A DNA stretch of 64,000 nt from Angiostrongylus vasorum (Eukaryota > Nematoda > Chromadorea > Rhabditida > Metastrongylidae), in contig JADANN010000369.1 of assembly GCA_018806985.1 (NCBI GenBank), positions 930,001 through 994,000 on the forward strand, read 5' to 3'. Position 1 is the stretch's first letter. Every line of letters begins with the position of its first letter. The notes below the pieces were generated by a model that was not told the origin of the DNA, searched no databases, and saw only the letters and a list, made by a program, of their open reading frames with translations. Below are positions 1 to 11,120 of the stretch, one piece after another. The position numbers and the translations under genes are program-made.

Positions 1-456
1 AATGAAAACGTCCAAGTTTCGAAGGTTATTTGTCAGTAGAATTTGGAAAGTACTTCTTTTTCTTTCTCGTGCTTTCGCTTTTTGATAGGGCCGTGAGGTC
101 GTTCGCGTGCAGAATAATGGTTTTGCTTAAACTAATTCTGCTTGTTGAACTGCTGAGCGGATCGGCTTTCCGAAACATGGTAAGTCTTAGCAACTGAAGT
201 GGGTAAGTTTTTTTACTGGCTGGGTTGAGTGATAATAGCTTAACTGGCATAGTCTTGATTTCGAAAGCGCTACGAAGCGTGTTTGAATAATGGCGTCCTT
301 GACGCAGTCGAATTGCTCGAGAGGTGCTGTTTTCACTTTATGATGTAAACACAAGTCTCATTAGCCATTTTTCTTCACTAGAAATGCAGATACTTTGTAG
401 ATGACGGAGGAGTTGTTTACGATCAGATCCTCCCTCGGTCTAGAAATCCTGGAAAG
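1..456. other. unannotated AT-rich sequence
   Basis: No splice-bounded exon or repeat family was recognised here. Confidence 0.4.
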
Positions 457-690
457 GGGGTGTGTAACACAGTGATTAGAGGTACCCTTCAACACGCGAA
501 AGGTCGTCGGTTCCAACCCACTACCGGGCCAAAAGAAGTCATGCATCTCTTAAAGGTCGCTAAATTGGTATCACATTTTTTGGGAAATAGAAATGCTGGA
601 TTGAAATACCGGAAGGTCCGCACAAGTCGCTGTGTGGTCCTAATAGACATTCACTCACCTTTGCGATGTTTAATAGGATCAGAGATATTT
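457..690 (+). repeat. SINE-A, divergent copy
   Basis: This is a tRNA-derived SINE. Its head has an A-box-like stretch (TAACACAGTGATTAGAGG) and a B-box-like GGTTCCAACCC about 30 bp further on. The body then follows the SINE-A order seen in better copies: a 'taaattggtatcac' segment and a 'cattcactcacctttgcgatg' type segment. It is the most diverged plus-strand copy in the window, so its 3' limit is approximate. Confidence 0.6.
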
Positions 691-2306
691 TTTTTTGGAG
701 CTAATACCTTAAAATCTTTTGTTTCATATTTCTTTAAAAGGTTTTAAAACTGAACTTATCACTTTTATTGTGAAGTGTCCTTTTAGAACTTGTCTTAGCA
801 CTTGCCTTGCACCAATATGGAAGTTTGTTCCTTCTTCCTTTTTTTTAACAGATGCAGTAAGATTTCTGACTTGTCATGTGTTAAGGCGTTGTGAACCGAA
901 TGCAGCCTTCTGAATGTACTTTGGGTCAATCCACTTCCCACCAATAATTTACGATGTTTACAATCTGGATTCTAGTTTTCCTTACGTGCGAATAGGATGA
1001 CATCTGGTCGCTTGCCCCAACGTTGAGGATTCCTTGGTTGTAGTTCTCGACAGCCCGGCGGTCTTGATGAGTTGGCTGAAATAGTCCCATCACGCAACCC
1101 TGGCATTTTCACCGTTCATATCGTAAGCCATTAAATGACTGGTGTATTCATATCTGCGTTGGTTCTTTACAACCAAACAAAACCATTAAACGTGCTCCAG
1201 ACTCACTGTCATCGACGATTGACTGCTCAAACACTTTTTTTCGTCTCCATTATGTTCTTTCTCGAACTGCTATTGTGTCCGAATAGTTCCCTTGATAGAG
1301 AGAACGAGAGACTGTCCTCATTTTCTTCGCTTTCTTCAGTGTCTTCATCTTCGTTTTGCTTATTCATTCTGGATCAGGAACCAATTTTTGAGCCTGTTTG
1401 TTCCTTCCTATTCATTTGCCTTGAGGAATTGATTTTGCGTGTTTTTGTTTATTCCATACCCTGCCATGTAGAATCATGATAATCGTATGAAATGAACAAA
1501 TGCCGAAATCTATTATGCATACCTTGAGAAACCGGTTACCAACAGCCGACAACATCGTGGCTAGACGGTGGCTGGATTATTATAATGCGAGAAAAAGTGC
1601 TAGATCAATGCATGAAGAATCCCTATGTATACTGATAATGTAATCTCATGCGGAAGGAGGATGAGGTAAAGGTTGTACTCTCCATGAAATAGAGCGGAGC
1701 AGTTTGAGAATTGTGAAACATGCAGTTCAATTGCTGGGACTATTTTGATAACTTAGTGATCAGTGCACTGTTTCGTGGTTTTATGCGTTATTTGTAGTTT
1801 GTCTGTGCCATGGTTGCTGATGTGGAATGTGCTCAGATTGCTTTTACAGAATAGTGGTACATTACTGAAGTGGCGAGGCATCGTTACCTTGTGCCTTACT
1901 TGTGTTGAACTGTCGTATTTAGAACAGCTACATGATCTCATCTATAAGCCCTATGTTATTGACACTATCTTTCGTTGCTCCGATTCTTTGCGATGGACCG
2001 TATGATGGCGATAAATCAGTGTTTGCCATATGTTCTCAACTGTCTGTTGTCATAGTGTTTTGTTGTTCACTTTAGCATGATTTCGTTGGCTACTTACTTA
2101 TTTCTTTTCGCACCTGCTTTTGAGGAAAAGCGAGTTCACATGTTTGCATAGCATTTCAAGTGAACCTTAAGCAGCCGAAATTTGATAGTGTGGGTCTAAT
2201 TCGAGAGCTCTAACCTTTCTTCATTCTACATTTGCTCGTATAACCAGTTTGCCCTGGTGAGACGTAGTTCCTGTAGGGTTGTTTTTTAATGTTTTTTTAA
2301 TAACTC
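691..2306. other. intergenic or intronic sequence
   Basis: T-rich sequence with frequent stop codons. No repeat family shared with the rest of the window was seen. Short open frames (for example near 1135-1479) have low-complexity content and no bounding splice sites. Confidence 0.4.
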
Positions 2307-2341
2307 AAAAGACCGACTTTCTATAAACCTCGGCATAGATA

Positions 2342-2590
2342 GTTGATATATTTATTTATATGATCTTATAAACTGATCTTCTTTAGCTGTTGCGAGGTTG
2401 GTATAGGTGTTCGTTGTCGTTATTGTTGTTGTTGCTGTTGTTCTTGTTGGTCGATGGCGGACGTTTCGGCGATTTCGCCTTCCTCAGAGCCTCGACGTAT
2501 TTTATATAAGAATACTTTAATTATTCGGTGGAAATAAGGCTAAAGTATTAATGAAGATCAAACTTTTAAACAGACGCCATATTGAACAGG
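2342..2590 (-). repeat. PLE left terminal repeat (inverted)
   Basis: This arm is the reverse complement of 4340-4584 with a few mismatches. In order it contains an AT-rich outer part (ATATTTATTTATATGATC), a GTTGTTGTT-type triplet-rich stretch, the hammerhead-like motif at 2452-2494, and an inner part ending in ATTCGGTGGAAATAAGG and CCATATTGAAC. Confidence 0.85.
2452..2494 (-). ncRNA. hammerhead-ribozyme-like motif in PLE left repeat
   Basis: Read on the minus strand it has GGCT, the core CTGAGGA (fits CUGANGA), a stem II hairpin GGCG-AAAT-CGCC, the core GAAA, C and the cleavage triplet GTC. Stem I is GGCU with CGCC, so the pair next to the cleavage site is mismatched here. Stem III would be only ACGU, which is self-complementary. 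Hammerhead motifs are known in PLE terminal repeats. Activity of this copy is inferred, not shown. Confidence 0.6.
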
Positions 2591-2649
2591 TGGAGAATTT
2601 GTGGTTATTCCTAGTCAGTTGAATATTAGAATAACAGAGGAGCATCTCA

Positions 2650-4303
2650 ATGATGTTTCTCTCTCCGACACCCTCTGAAAAGGAATATAGAAATCAACAC
2701 CGAAAAATTAAATCAAGAATGGGTCAACACAGCAAAGACCGGGGTTCAGAGCCTTCAGTTATTTCTCGACTTAAAAACGAACATTCAATTTGCCCTGTCC
2801 TTCACTTACTTATTAAAACATATAAGCTCACTTCAACTGATGATATTACGTCAACGAACCCATCATCATTTAAAGTTAGACCTATCATCAGTTATATAGG
2901 CGGGCCAACGGATAGAATAACGTGGTTCCTAAACCTTATCCTGACCCAACTGCTAAAATTCATTCCAACCCATCTACCTAACACCCCAAATATTTCTAGA
3001 CCACACTACGGTGCGCACAACCAAACAGCACGCATGTAATGGAGTCATTCGATGTTACTTCACTTAATACCAACGTGTCGAACGACTCCGCAATGCAAGC
3101 CATTCTCGAGTTGCTCGTAGAGCACGAAAAGAAAATAAAAATGTACGGCTTGTCGATTGCGCAACTAATGACTCTTTTAAAACAATGTCTTTGTTGTTCA
3201 ATCTTCAGGTGGTCTGGAAAATATTTTGCACAAATTAGAGGGATTGCCATGGGACAGCGTTTAGCACCAGGCTTGCCGTCGCTTCCATGTCTAAGATGGA
3301 AGCTCCAGTTCTCGATCACCGACCCTTACTCTACTGTCGATACATAGACGACTGCTTCATCGTCTGTTTCACACAAGAACAGATGGATGAGTGCTTTGAA
3401 TTGCTGAACCGACAGGGCAGAGTATATAAAATTCCATTCTTAAACATCCAAATAAAGCTCTCAGAAAGTGGCTATATAACAAAATGGTATCGTAAGCCAA
3501 GTAGTAAGAACATACTAGTTCACTACCTCTCCTCTCATCCTTCACACATGAAAAAAGCACTTATCAAAAACATGTATCGTGCGGCTAAAAATGTGTGCAC
3601 AGGAAAAGAGGAAAGGAAGGAAGCGCAAAACCTGGCACGGAAGATTGCCATTTCCAATGGCTACGACGTAGAAGCCACTCGGGTTGGACAAAAACGTAGG
3701 GTAGTTCCCCAAAATAATGTTTTGGACGCAAGTAAGATCCCTTTTAACCTACCCTTCATATCAAATGAAGTAAGTTACGCCATTAAGAGATGCTTAAGAA
3801 AAAGTGGTCTTGAAAATTATGTAACGACTATTGACATCCCAGCCAATACCCTACGCCGTCAGTTAGTTCGCAACCGTCTCTATGATCGTTTATGCAGCTC
3901 AGAAAACTGTGTGATCTGGCCTAACGGGAGAGACGGAGATTCCATGAGTTCAGGTATAATGTACTCGATCTCGTGTAACGCATGCGGTGAGGAATATATT
4001 GGGGAAACGGGTAGACCACTTTGTGTCCGCATAAAAGAACACCTAAATGGGAATGTTAAAATTCGTCAAAACACTTCTCTGGGTACGCATAAAAAGCATA
4101 ACGGCGATGATTTTGAAGTGACTGTACGGATCCCAGCGCAGGAGTCGAAAACATCAATGCGCAAAACTCTTGAAGTGTTTTTGGATAAATTTCAAAAATC
4201 AAAGATGAACCGGAAAGACGAATGCCTCACTATCACATGTGACCTGGCGCCCTATTTCGGAATGGCCCCTGGGTGTGCTTCGCTCGCGACCCCACGTGAA
4301 TAA
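2650..4303 (+). pseudogene. PLE reverse transcriptase / GIY-YIG endonuclease, frame-broken
   Basis: The protein is split over at least three reading-frame segments: 2650 to about 3000, about 3039-3285 and 3287-4303. RT landmarks appear in order: KVRPIISYIGGP, then FDVTSLNTNV (motif A, with N where family members usually have Y), GIAMGQRLAP (motif B), and YIDD at about 3343-3354 (motif C, the catalytic aspartates). The spacing between YIDD and IPFLNIQIKL looks short, suggesting a small in-frame deletion. The C-terminal endonuclease begins near 3955 with MYSISCNACGEEYIGETGRP, the GIY-YIG core, followed by RIKEHL. The reading frame shifts near 3000-3040 and again near 3270-3290. Lying between inverted terminal repeats, this is the coding region of a dead PLE copy. 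Confidence 0.85.
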
Positions 4304-4339
4304 CGCATGGGCCAGTCCCACTTGTAACATCATGGTAGG

Positions 4340-4584
4340 TTGCCTTTCTGTCTCAATATGGCATCTGTTTAAAAGTTTGATCTTCTTTAAAACTCTAGCC
4401 CTTTTTTCCACCGAATAATTAAAGTATTCTTATATAAAATACGTCGAGGCTCTGAGGAAGGCGAAATCGCCGAAACGTCAGCCATCGTCCAAAAACACCA
4501 ACAACAACGACAACGACAACGAAGACCTATACCAACCTCGCATCAGCTAAAGAAGATCAGTTTATACGATCATATAAATAAATA
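4340..4584 (+). repeat. PLE right terminal repeat
   Basis: This is the inverse of 2342-2590. The inner part includes CTCAATATGGCATCTG and CCACCGAATAATTAAAG. The hammerhead-like motif follows, then a run of CAACAACGACAAC type and the AT-rich outer part. It ends in ATAAATAAAT and lacks the outermost segment present at the left end. Confidence 0.85.
4444..4488 (+). ncRNA. hammerhead-ribozyme-like motif in PLE right repeat
   Basis: The best-preserved copy. Stem I GGCT pairs with AGCC, and CGA/UCG could extend it past a bulged A. The core CTGAGGA fits CUGANGA. Stem II is GGCG-AAAT-CGCC, then GAAA, C and the cleavage triplet GTC. It is in the sense orientation of the PLE transcript, so it would cut in the 3' repeat. 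A two-base stem III (AC/GU) cannot close on itself, so a dimer is the likely active form. Confidence 0.7.
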
Positions 4585-4887
4585 ATTTGGTTTTATTCGT
4601 ACGACCAGATCAGTAGCCAATCTTAGCGCTTCTTAAATTTGGCGCATAGTCTGGAATTTGTCATTTACGGGTGTTTTAGCGCTTGTATTTGGGTTCGGCT
4701 GCTGCTTGAGGATTTTGATCTTCTTTATTAATATCCGTGAATACCGATCGAGTAGGTTTTGCCTGGAATCCTGGGATAACCTTACTAGTGTGTTACCAGT
4801 TCTTCGTCATATTCAGTCAACAGTTTTGTGGTTCATTAGCTCTAGTTCCTTATTAATTTCATTCCAACTGTTGTGATTTCTTTTTGT

Positions 4888-5155
4888 CACACAGACAACA
4901 GTAGCTGAAAGAAGTTTATGTAAAAGTCTTTTTGAAACTAAACTAGCTGGGAGAAAGGCGAAACGAAGGACCCAGCTTGATGTGGTGGTGAACGCGTTAG
5001 CCCTCGTTAGCCCCCGGCAAGGGTGATAGCGCGTTCTTTCCGCATTGCTAACATCTGCGGTCCGCAGTTTTGCAAATATCAGCATTATTGTGGTTGTATC
5101 ACATATAGTACCCCTGCCGTGAAAGATTGTAATGGATGGTAAATAGAAAGTTAAT
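4888..5155 (+). repeat. foldback element arm (family C), right arm
   Basis: This shares with 9790-9955 and 45323-45541 an ordered set of blocks: CTAGCTGGGAGAAAGGCGAA, GTGGTGGTGAACGCGTTAG, AGCGCGTTC, CAGTTTTGCAAATATC, and an outer part rich in ACCCCTGCCG and GTAAATAGAAAGT. It appears as a solo arm with no partner arm next to it. The family is probably a long-inverted-repeat DNA element. Confidence 0.6.
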
Positions 5156-5532
5156 ATTAACAACTTTTATTTTTTTAAGTTATTAAACATTCAGGGATAT
5201 AGTGAACTGTTACTGTTACTGTTTCAACTTTTAGGTAAGACTGTGTTCTGTACTGAAGTAGAGGACTTTGCACTTCCACCTTCCCAGTCCTTTCTGCGTT
5301 GAATGCTTTTCATCAGTGTAAATGTTGGCGTTATGTCAACAAAAACTGTGTGCCGTAGCGCCGTGCCTTTTTGTTCCTTTGAGATCACCCAACCACTATT
5401 ATCTTCCCTAAATTTTTTTGTTCTGGAAACAGCTGGAATTTTCAGTGCTTTTTCAGGGGTAGTGTTGAAGGCGGAACTTTGTATTTTTTAAATCTTGTGA
5501 TTTCTAATTCCTATTATTTCTACATGCCGCAT

Positions 5533-5822
5533 AATGGCGGGTGTTGCGTATTGGTTAGAGGTGCCTTGAAATACACATGGGTTCGACTCCGCGGCCCAAG
5601 CTCACCGAGCCTTCCATACTCCCGGGGTCTCAAAATTCTTACCAGACTTGTCAGGGAGGATAACAACACTGATTTGATCCATTAGTAGGTTACCTCGAGT
5701 CATTGTGTAGGCCAAATGTGCATTCAGTCACCTTTGACTATGCTTGATGAAATCGAATGCATGCTACATCCGTCAAGGGTTGATCACCACCGAGAACTTT
5801 ATCCTCTATTCTTTAAATTCGG
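5533..5822 (+). repeat. SINE-A copy
   Basis: A tRNA-like head (GCGTATTGGTTAGAGGTGCC, then GGGTTCGACTCC as B box) is followed by the SINE-A body: CACCGAGCCTTCCATACTCC, CCAGACTTGTCAGGGAGGAT, GAGTCATTGTGTAGGCC and a 3' part with GGGTTGATCACCACCGAGAAC and a TTTATCC-type tail. Confidence 0.8.
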
Positions 5823-5977
5823 AATACGGTGAAATGATCCCACTTTGATAACCAGTTTTGGTTGGAAGTAGTTATTTCATAACGAAGAATATTACAGGCA
5901 CATATAGTGGATTTCACTGTTACTTGGTCCTAAGGCGGTATAAAAGTATAACTTTCTAATGCCCGTTCTTTTATCAC

Positions 5978-6185
5978 AGTAAGGTATTATGTGGAAAACA
6001 ACCACAGTGATGATGAGATATTTGCAGAATTTGGACTCAACTCCAGATCGAACTGCGATTACCAGTTCTAAGTGCTCACAGTATTACTCACGGCACCACT
6101 GAGGCCCTTGTTCTGCCATTCCCTCAGCAACTCTTTCTCAGTCCAGAGCCTCCGGAGTAATCGCGGTTCGATCTGACCCTACAAC
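5978..6185. repeat. foldback/MITE-like element (family D)
   Basis: The arms CCAGATCGAACTGCGATTAC and GTAATCGCGGTTCGATCTG (about 6044 and 6156) are inverted copies of each other around a roughly 90-bp centre. The outer left end (GTATTATGTGGAAAACAACC, then GAGATATTTGCAGAA) matches the outer end of family C. The right arm is cut short, and PLE coding sequence resumes directly after it. Confidence 0.6.
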
Positions 6186-6189
6186 TAGT

Positions 6190-6415
6190 CGGTAAACTTA
6201 AAATTAAACCGAGTACTCCACTAGTTGCGCACAGAACACAGGGACATACTAGGGAAGATTTCGAAGTAGAAGTTAACATTCTCGTAAATGAATCGAATAC
6301 ACTAGCGCGCAAAACTTTTGAAGCATTCTGGATGCACTCAAGGATCCGAAAATGTACCGCAGGGAGAGATGCTTCATAATCACGCTTGATATCAGAGAGT
6401 ATTTAAGATTGTTAT
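6190..6415 (+). pseudogene. PLE GIY-YIG C-terminal fragment
   Basis: Translation gives DFEVEVNILVNESN and ARKTFEAFWMHSRI, then SIITLDIREYL. This is the same order as the end of the PLE protein at about 4110-4265 (DFEVTVRIPAQESK, RKTLEVFLDKFQKS, CLTITCDLAPYF). There is no start codon, RT domain or terminal repeat beside it. The fragment abuts the family D element, which may have inserted into or next to this PLE relic. Confidence 0.65.
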
Positions 6416-6419
6416 TTTA

Positions 6420-6865
6420 ATGTGAGAAGCATCCATACCATATCACTCAAAACATGTTCTGACCAGATATGACCTTTCCGGTTATTCCTTAAGTGACTCT
6501 TTTTCTTAACCACTTAACTGCTTTGTTAGTACCGTTCTCATCTCAGAGTACTGTCCAGATATTTTTTGTTGATAGAGGTCCTTGTTGAATCAGAAACTTC
6601 TCGTTTTTTCCTCAGGAAATTCTGAGTTTTCTATCTTGTTTTCACCGTAATGTGCTCATCTAACAAACATGCTTTTTACATTCTTTCACCTTGTTTTCGC
6701 AGCAATTCCACCTCCCGCGTCTTCATTCTTGTTTGATGCCGTTCTGTGTTGACACTCGATGTTTAATATGACGTTCGTTCACTAGCTTGAAAGTGTGAGT
6801 GTTTTTTCCTGACTAGTTCTCTTTCTGGAAGTCTTAGCTAGTCTCTCACCTCCGTTTTCTTTTTT
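6420..6865. other. T-rich sequence, no feature seen
   Basis: It contains an acceptor-like GTTTTCGCAG near 6703, but what follows is closed by stop codons in a short distance. Confidence 0.35.
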
Positions 6866-6869
6866 CAGA

Positions 6870-6976
6870 ATGGGTAGTGTAGGTTTTTTCTGCGCTGCCT
6901 ACGCTTTTGAGTTCTTGCAGCGGTTTTTTTCGCGACAGCGTCCACAGATGTTTCGTCATCCATTTCATCTCCAATG
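6870..6976 (+). CDS. weak exon candidate after TTTTTTCAG
   Basis: A strong nematode-type 3' splice site (TTTTTTCAG) at about 6861-6869 sits directly before ATGGGTAGTG, so it could be a cis-splice acceptor or a trans-splicing site for a first exon. The reading frame gives MGSVGFFCAAYAFEFLQRFF and then SRQRPQMF, a hydrophobic start followed by a basic stretch. A possible donor is GTAGTG near 6977. The frame continues as T-rich low-complexity sequence, so the exon end is a guess. I do not recognise the protein. Confidence 0.2.
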
Positions 6977-7584
6977 TAGTGTTTTCGTGATGAGAGTCAA
7001 AGCTCAAATTTTGTTTAATCAGAATCTGCTGTTTGTTTTTACTTCCTGTCAGTTTCCTCTTTCATTTTTTCCTTTCCTTCTTTTTTTTGCTCTGTCGCTT
7101 TCGAAGTCCTTTGGTTGTTTCTGTAGTGGTTGAATGTCGTTCTTTTTTCTTACGCTTACCAATGACTCCAATGACTTGTTTCTATTGCAATAAGTGCTGT
7201 GCTGTATGAACTCATTTAGGTTTAAATCCGTTCAGGAACGGTTTGAAAATTTTTTTCAAATTATGGAAGATTTACATGATCGATGTTTGTGGACCGTGGA
7301 GTGACAGCTGTGTCAGCTGTATTTCGGTCAGTCAACTTAGTGTCGGCTTGCCACTTTTTGTACGTCTATGAGGTTCTTGTGGAGATTCTATAAGTGTTTA
7401 TAATTTATAAACGGACGGAACTATTCGCTTAAGGAAGGTTTTTTGTTTCTAAGAAGCACTTTTTTGTTATGTAATGGAAAGCAGAGTTAATTTATAGCGT
7501 TCACGTATTACTTCTTATGTTTATGCAGTGTAATTCCTAGACTTTCCAAATATTTCTTCAATTATTTTTCAACTATATTTATTA

Positions 7585-8012
7585 GGGACGGGGGATAGCA
7601 CCGTGGTAGTGATGTCCGTCATTACGAGCACGATGTTCGTTGATTCCGCTCCGGGCCAGCCAAGCCTGTCATCCTCACGAGGTCGGGAAGTTAGAATAGT
7701 ACCGGACTTGATTGAAAAAAAAGCGGTCTCTGCAATCCAACTGGGAACGCTCCAGCCCGGCTATCTCAGGACTCCAGGGAAAACTGCTCGACCGGCACTC
7801 TACGACATTTAGCATGAAATGAAAAATCGTCAAGCAGCAACCGAAGCCACACGTAAAAGTTGGAAGATCTTCGTGGACAGTGGATGCTAGGGAAACGAAT
7901 CGATGGAAGATCTTCGTGGACAGTGGATGCTAGGAAACGAATCGAATGTGAGAAGTGCTGGAATGCGTACGGTAGACGTGAAGACTCGTCAGGTGAAATA
8001 AAATTAGAAAAA
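7585..8012 (+). repeat. SINE-B copy with internal duplication
   Basis: The head GGGGGATAGCACCGTGGTAG carries an A-box-like stretch, and TTGATTCCGCTCC is B-box-like. The body has ACTCTACGACATT, AGCAGCAACCGAAGCCACAC and the 3' part GAATGTGAGAAGTGCTGG. A segment of about 43 bp starting TGGAAGATCTTCGTGGACAG (7860-7902) is repeated in tandem at 7903-7945. Confidence 0.75.
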
Positions 8013-8049
8013 AATTATCAGCGACATGTGCAGCACAATTTTTCCAGGT

Positions 8050-8320
8050 GTCATGTAATAGGTAGCGAATCTGTCGCTATTTCGATCACGCGCTGCGGGC
8101 TCATTAAGCCTTCCACCTCTCTGAGGTGGGTGGGAACTATAGGTGCCAGACTTGTATAGAAGGTTAGGCACACATGGAACAACGCTGATACATTGGTAGG
8201 TCGCTGCAGGGCATTGTATTGACCAGATAAGCGTTCAGTCACCCCCCAAAAAGCTTGGTGAAGTCTAGTGCACGGATCATCCGTAAGGGATTGATCAGCT
8301 CCGAACGCTTCATATGTATC
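8050..8320 (+). repeat. SINE-A copy, diverged head
   Basis: The body blocks are in the SINE-A order: AAGCCTTCCACCTCTC, GGTGCCAGACTTGTATAG, ATACATTGGTAGGTCGC, GCGTTCAGTCACC and GGGATTGATCAGCTCCGAAC. The tRNA-like head is badly eroded. Confidence 0.6.
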
Positions 8321-8449
8321 AGTTTCGTTAAATATATGCTTCTCAATTTTTTCTCCTTCCTGCATGTCCATAGATTTCTTTCCTGGTGCTTTTGCTATTT
8401 GCTACCTCCTGTGACGCAGTCGCAGCTGTGTATCGTTGTCACTTGTTTT

Positions 8450-8640
8450 TGATGTACTGCGGCGGGGTCGAGACGAATAGCGCCGTCGTGGCAGAGGGGC
8501 CGGAAAAACGATTGTCGCGGTCCTTCGTCATATCTCCATCTGTCTTCCCCTTGCCGCTCGTGGTGGTCCACCGACATCACCTGGTCGTTCATCTCCGGTC
8601 GAAGAACACGTTGTCGTGAGATTCGTTATGCTGTTAAGCC
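8450..8640. other. GC-rich island of unknown identity
   Basis: Noticeably richer in G+C than its surroundings and open on both strands (plus frame AVAAVYRCHLFL onwards, minus frame MSVDHHERQGEDRWRY). No splice sites clearly bound it and I recognise no family. Confidence 0.25.
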
Positions 8641-9789
8641 GCTCACCTTAGGCGAATGCACCGAAGTGATAGCGTATCGTTAGGAAAACTCATTAGGGCG
8701 GGCAGTTTTCTCAAAATTCTTCTTTACGGTTTTTTATATAAATGTGTGGATGAAGAGCTTTTTATCTTTAGAACTGTAACTCTGCGAGCATGATCACTTA
8801 TTTTTCGTGGGAGTATATTCTGCTCCAAGTCGAGTCGTAGCAGTTTACAGTGGTTATTCCCTTACTGACCGTAGTTATAACGAAATATGTCAAATTGACG
8901 TTTGAAGTTGAATTTTTCTGTTCCCTACTTAATAGCATTTTGATTTTTAGTTCTCATTTAGTTTGTTTTCAACCACTTTTATCAATTTTGTAGTTATCAT
9001 TTAAGAAACAATAAAAAGAAGTGGCGATACGATGGAAGTAGTTGGTAGGGATATGTCATACTTGTAGAAGAGGCTTGGCCCTATCACTCTAAGGACGTAT
9101 GCTTTCTTGTCCTTTTTTCTGAGAAGTTGTTTCGTTTTTTAAAATGGTTTCAAGTTTGGTTCAATCCCTTCCTTATTCGGAATTCGGGAAGAAAAAAAAA
9201 CTGGAAGAAAGCATTTTTTTGGCTTCAGGACATATTCCAATTTCAGCATAGTAAAATAAGACAGGTTATTTTTTTTGGCAAAGATTTATAGATTCTGATT
9301 GTTTTTGTTTCAGTTACTAACTTTGCCATAAACTGGGATGTGATTGCATAATGTGGAAAGTCCTGATTATTGTGGGCCATGTATGAAGTGTGTATGACTC
9401 TATTGGTCACAAATTTTGTAGTTTATTTCTGGCCACTTATTCACTGAAGTTAGTCTTCATTATGTCTTTCGACAATATATACTGGTCGTTTGGAGGATTT
9501 TAGGGGCTACTAGGTATCCATTAACACATACACTATGCTGACTCTTTCTTAGGACAAAATAATATTCTGCTGTAGTAAATTCAGGAATGATGACTGGAAC
9601 CAAACGGATTCATCAGTTTTGGGATCAAAAAGAGTATGAAACTGGAAAATCCGTTACTGAGAACGCTCAAACGAGTAAAAATACTTGAAGTTCAACTACT
9701 TCTTATTGTAAAAATAGACCTAAAACAAAAAATAGGCCAAAATGCCAGTATGGTGGAGTTTTTTTTTAACGAACTTGTAATTTGATATG
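8641..9789. other. T-rich sequence, no feature seen
   Basis: Poly-T and poly-A runs and many stop codons. No repeat family was recognised. Confidence 0.4.
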
Positions 9790-9955
9790 TAATCGATAGA
9801 ACTGGCTAGAGACAAGCGAAACGAAGGACGTGCATGGTGTGGTGGTGAACGCGTTAGCCTCCGATAAGGGATAAATAGCGCGTTCGTTCCTCATCGCAGA
9901 CACCTGCGATCCGGAGTTTTGCAAATATCCTCAGCATCGTTGGACTTATAAATAA
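9790..9955 (+). repeat. foldback element arm (family C)
   Basis: It has the same ordered blocks as 4888-5155, including GTGGTGGTGAACGCGTTAGC, CGCAGACACCTGCGATCCGG and GTTTTGCAAATATCCTCAGC. It is a solo arm. Confidence 0.6.
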
Positions 9956-10282
9956 TTTTAACTGAATCACTGCTTTGAAATTGTGCAGACATCGATTATG
10001 ACATTTTTTGCTTTGCTTTCCTTAGCAGGATCTCCACTGTTTTGTGTCATCGCTTTTTTTTTCTTTAATTTCGACGTATTGCAGAATTTCTTCCTTAATG
10101 TCTAACAAATCGACGGCCACTTTTTTTTTCATAAAGTCTCTTTTAGCGGTTTATTTAGGTATAAATTTGATGACGTGAGTTATGGATCTACGTTCTATAG
10201 CATACCTGACATAACTGCTTGTTAGGGCTCACCTTATGAAGTAGATATTAACGTTTCTAAAAAACAAAGTATAAAGCATTCG

Positions 10283-10390
10283 GGATTGATCAATCCCTTA
10301 GACATGCTCCATGCATTAGACTCCATTACGCATCGTGGAAATGACAATGCATATTTGTCCTATACGGCGACTTTCAATGGCTTATCGATG
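10283..10390 (-). repeat. SINE-A 3' fragment, diverged
   Basis: On the plus strand it reads GATTGATCAATCCCTTAG, CATGCATTAGACTCCATTAC and GCATATTTGTCCTATAC, which parallels the start of the minus-strand SINE-A at 51243. Confidence 0.55.
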
Positions 10391-11120
10391 TATGATGTCA
10401 GTTTTTATTCTGTTTGATAAATCTGTCACCAATTCGCTGACCTCATAGAGATGGACGACCTGGTTAGCATAGAGGAAGATTTCGAAACGACCACCACCTC
10501 TGTGTGGGTCCGTCTAATCAGTATTCTCTACACGCTACCCACGAATCGGTGCGGTCTGTTAATACGTCGCTAGAAGATTTATAGTCCTCTTCAGGTTGGG
10601 TGATACGTTTTTTCTTCACATAACCAGGTTGGAGTGTCATTGACTACTCCTCTGTATCATTGTGTTGCAATGTTGATAACCCAGACATAATACGTTGTCT
10701 TTTTTTCAACTTGAGTTTATGAGGGCAACTTATAAAACTTCATGACTTAGGTTGATTAGTTAATAGTAGACGCTGATTGGTCTGCTTTATCACACGCTGG
10801 AAGTGATCTGTCTATCACGCATTTCTCCCACTAGCGATTCTGTGTACTGCATTGGATGTCGTCACAGTGTTTCTTTAAAATGGCGTCCTGATAACATTCT
10901 CTTTCCTAGTTGTTTCTGTTTGTTTTCATTGGCAACGCTGCGAATACATTACGTAATCGAATGGTGTTGTACTTCTGTCTTAGTATCAGGTTTCAGCTGT
11001 GCAGTTCATTTCTATTGATTGCATCAATATTGCATTGCGTCTTTTCCTTCACCATTCTTTCGAAAGGTATCTATTCTATCGGTAATTAGATCGCGTCGGA
11101 ACCATCATGATTTATGGCAG
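10391..11120. other. no feature seen
   Basis: Mixed sequence without a recognised repeat. Open frames here have no good flanking splice sites. Confidence 0.35.

Larger units (their letters stand above)
2307..4585 (+). mobile_element. Penelope-like retroelement, near-complete but inactive
   Basis: The element is bounded by long inverted terminal repeats (about 2342-2590 against 4340-4584). Between them lies a broken gene for a Penelope-type reverse transcriptase followed by a GIY-YIG endonuclease. PLEs are retroelements that prime reverse transcription at a nick, and the endonuclease is thought to make that nick. Inverted terminal repeats are one of the known PLE arrangements. The left repeat carries an extra outer segment (2307-2341, containing GACCGACTTTCTATAAACC) that recurs at 54.4, 54.7 and 61.4 kb. 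The right end lacks it and stops near 4584, so this copy is probably truncated there. Frame breaks in the coding part show that it cannot make a full protein. Confidence 0.85.
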
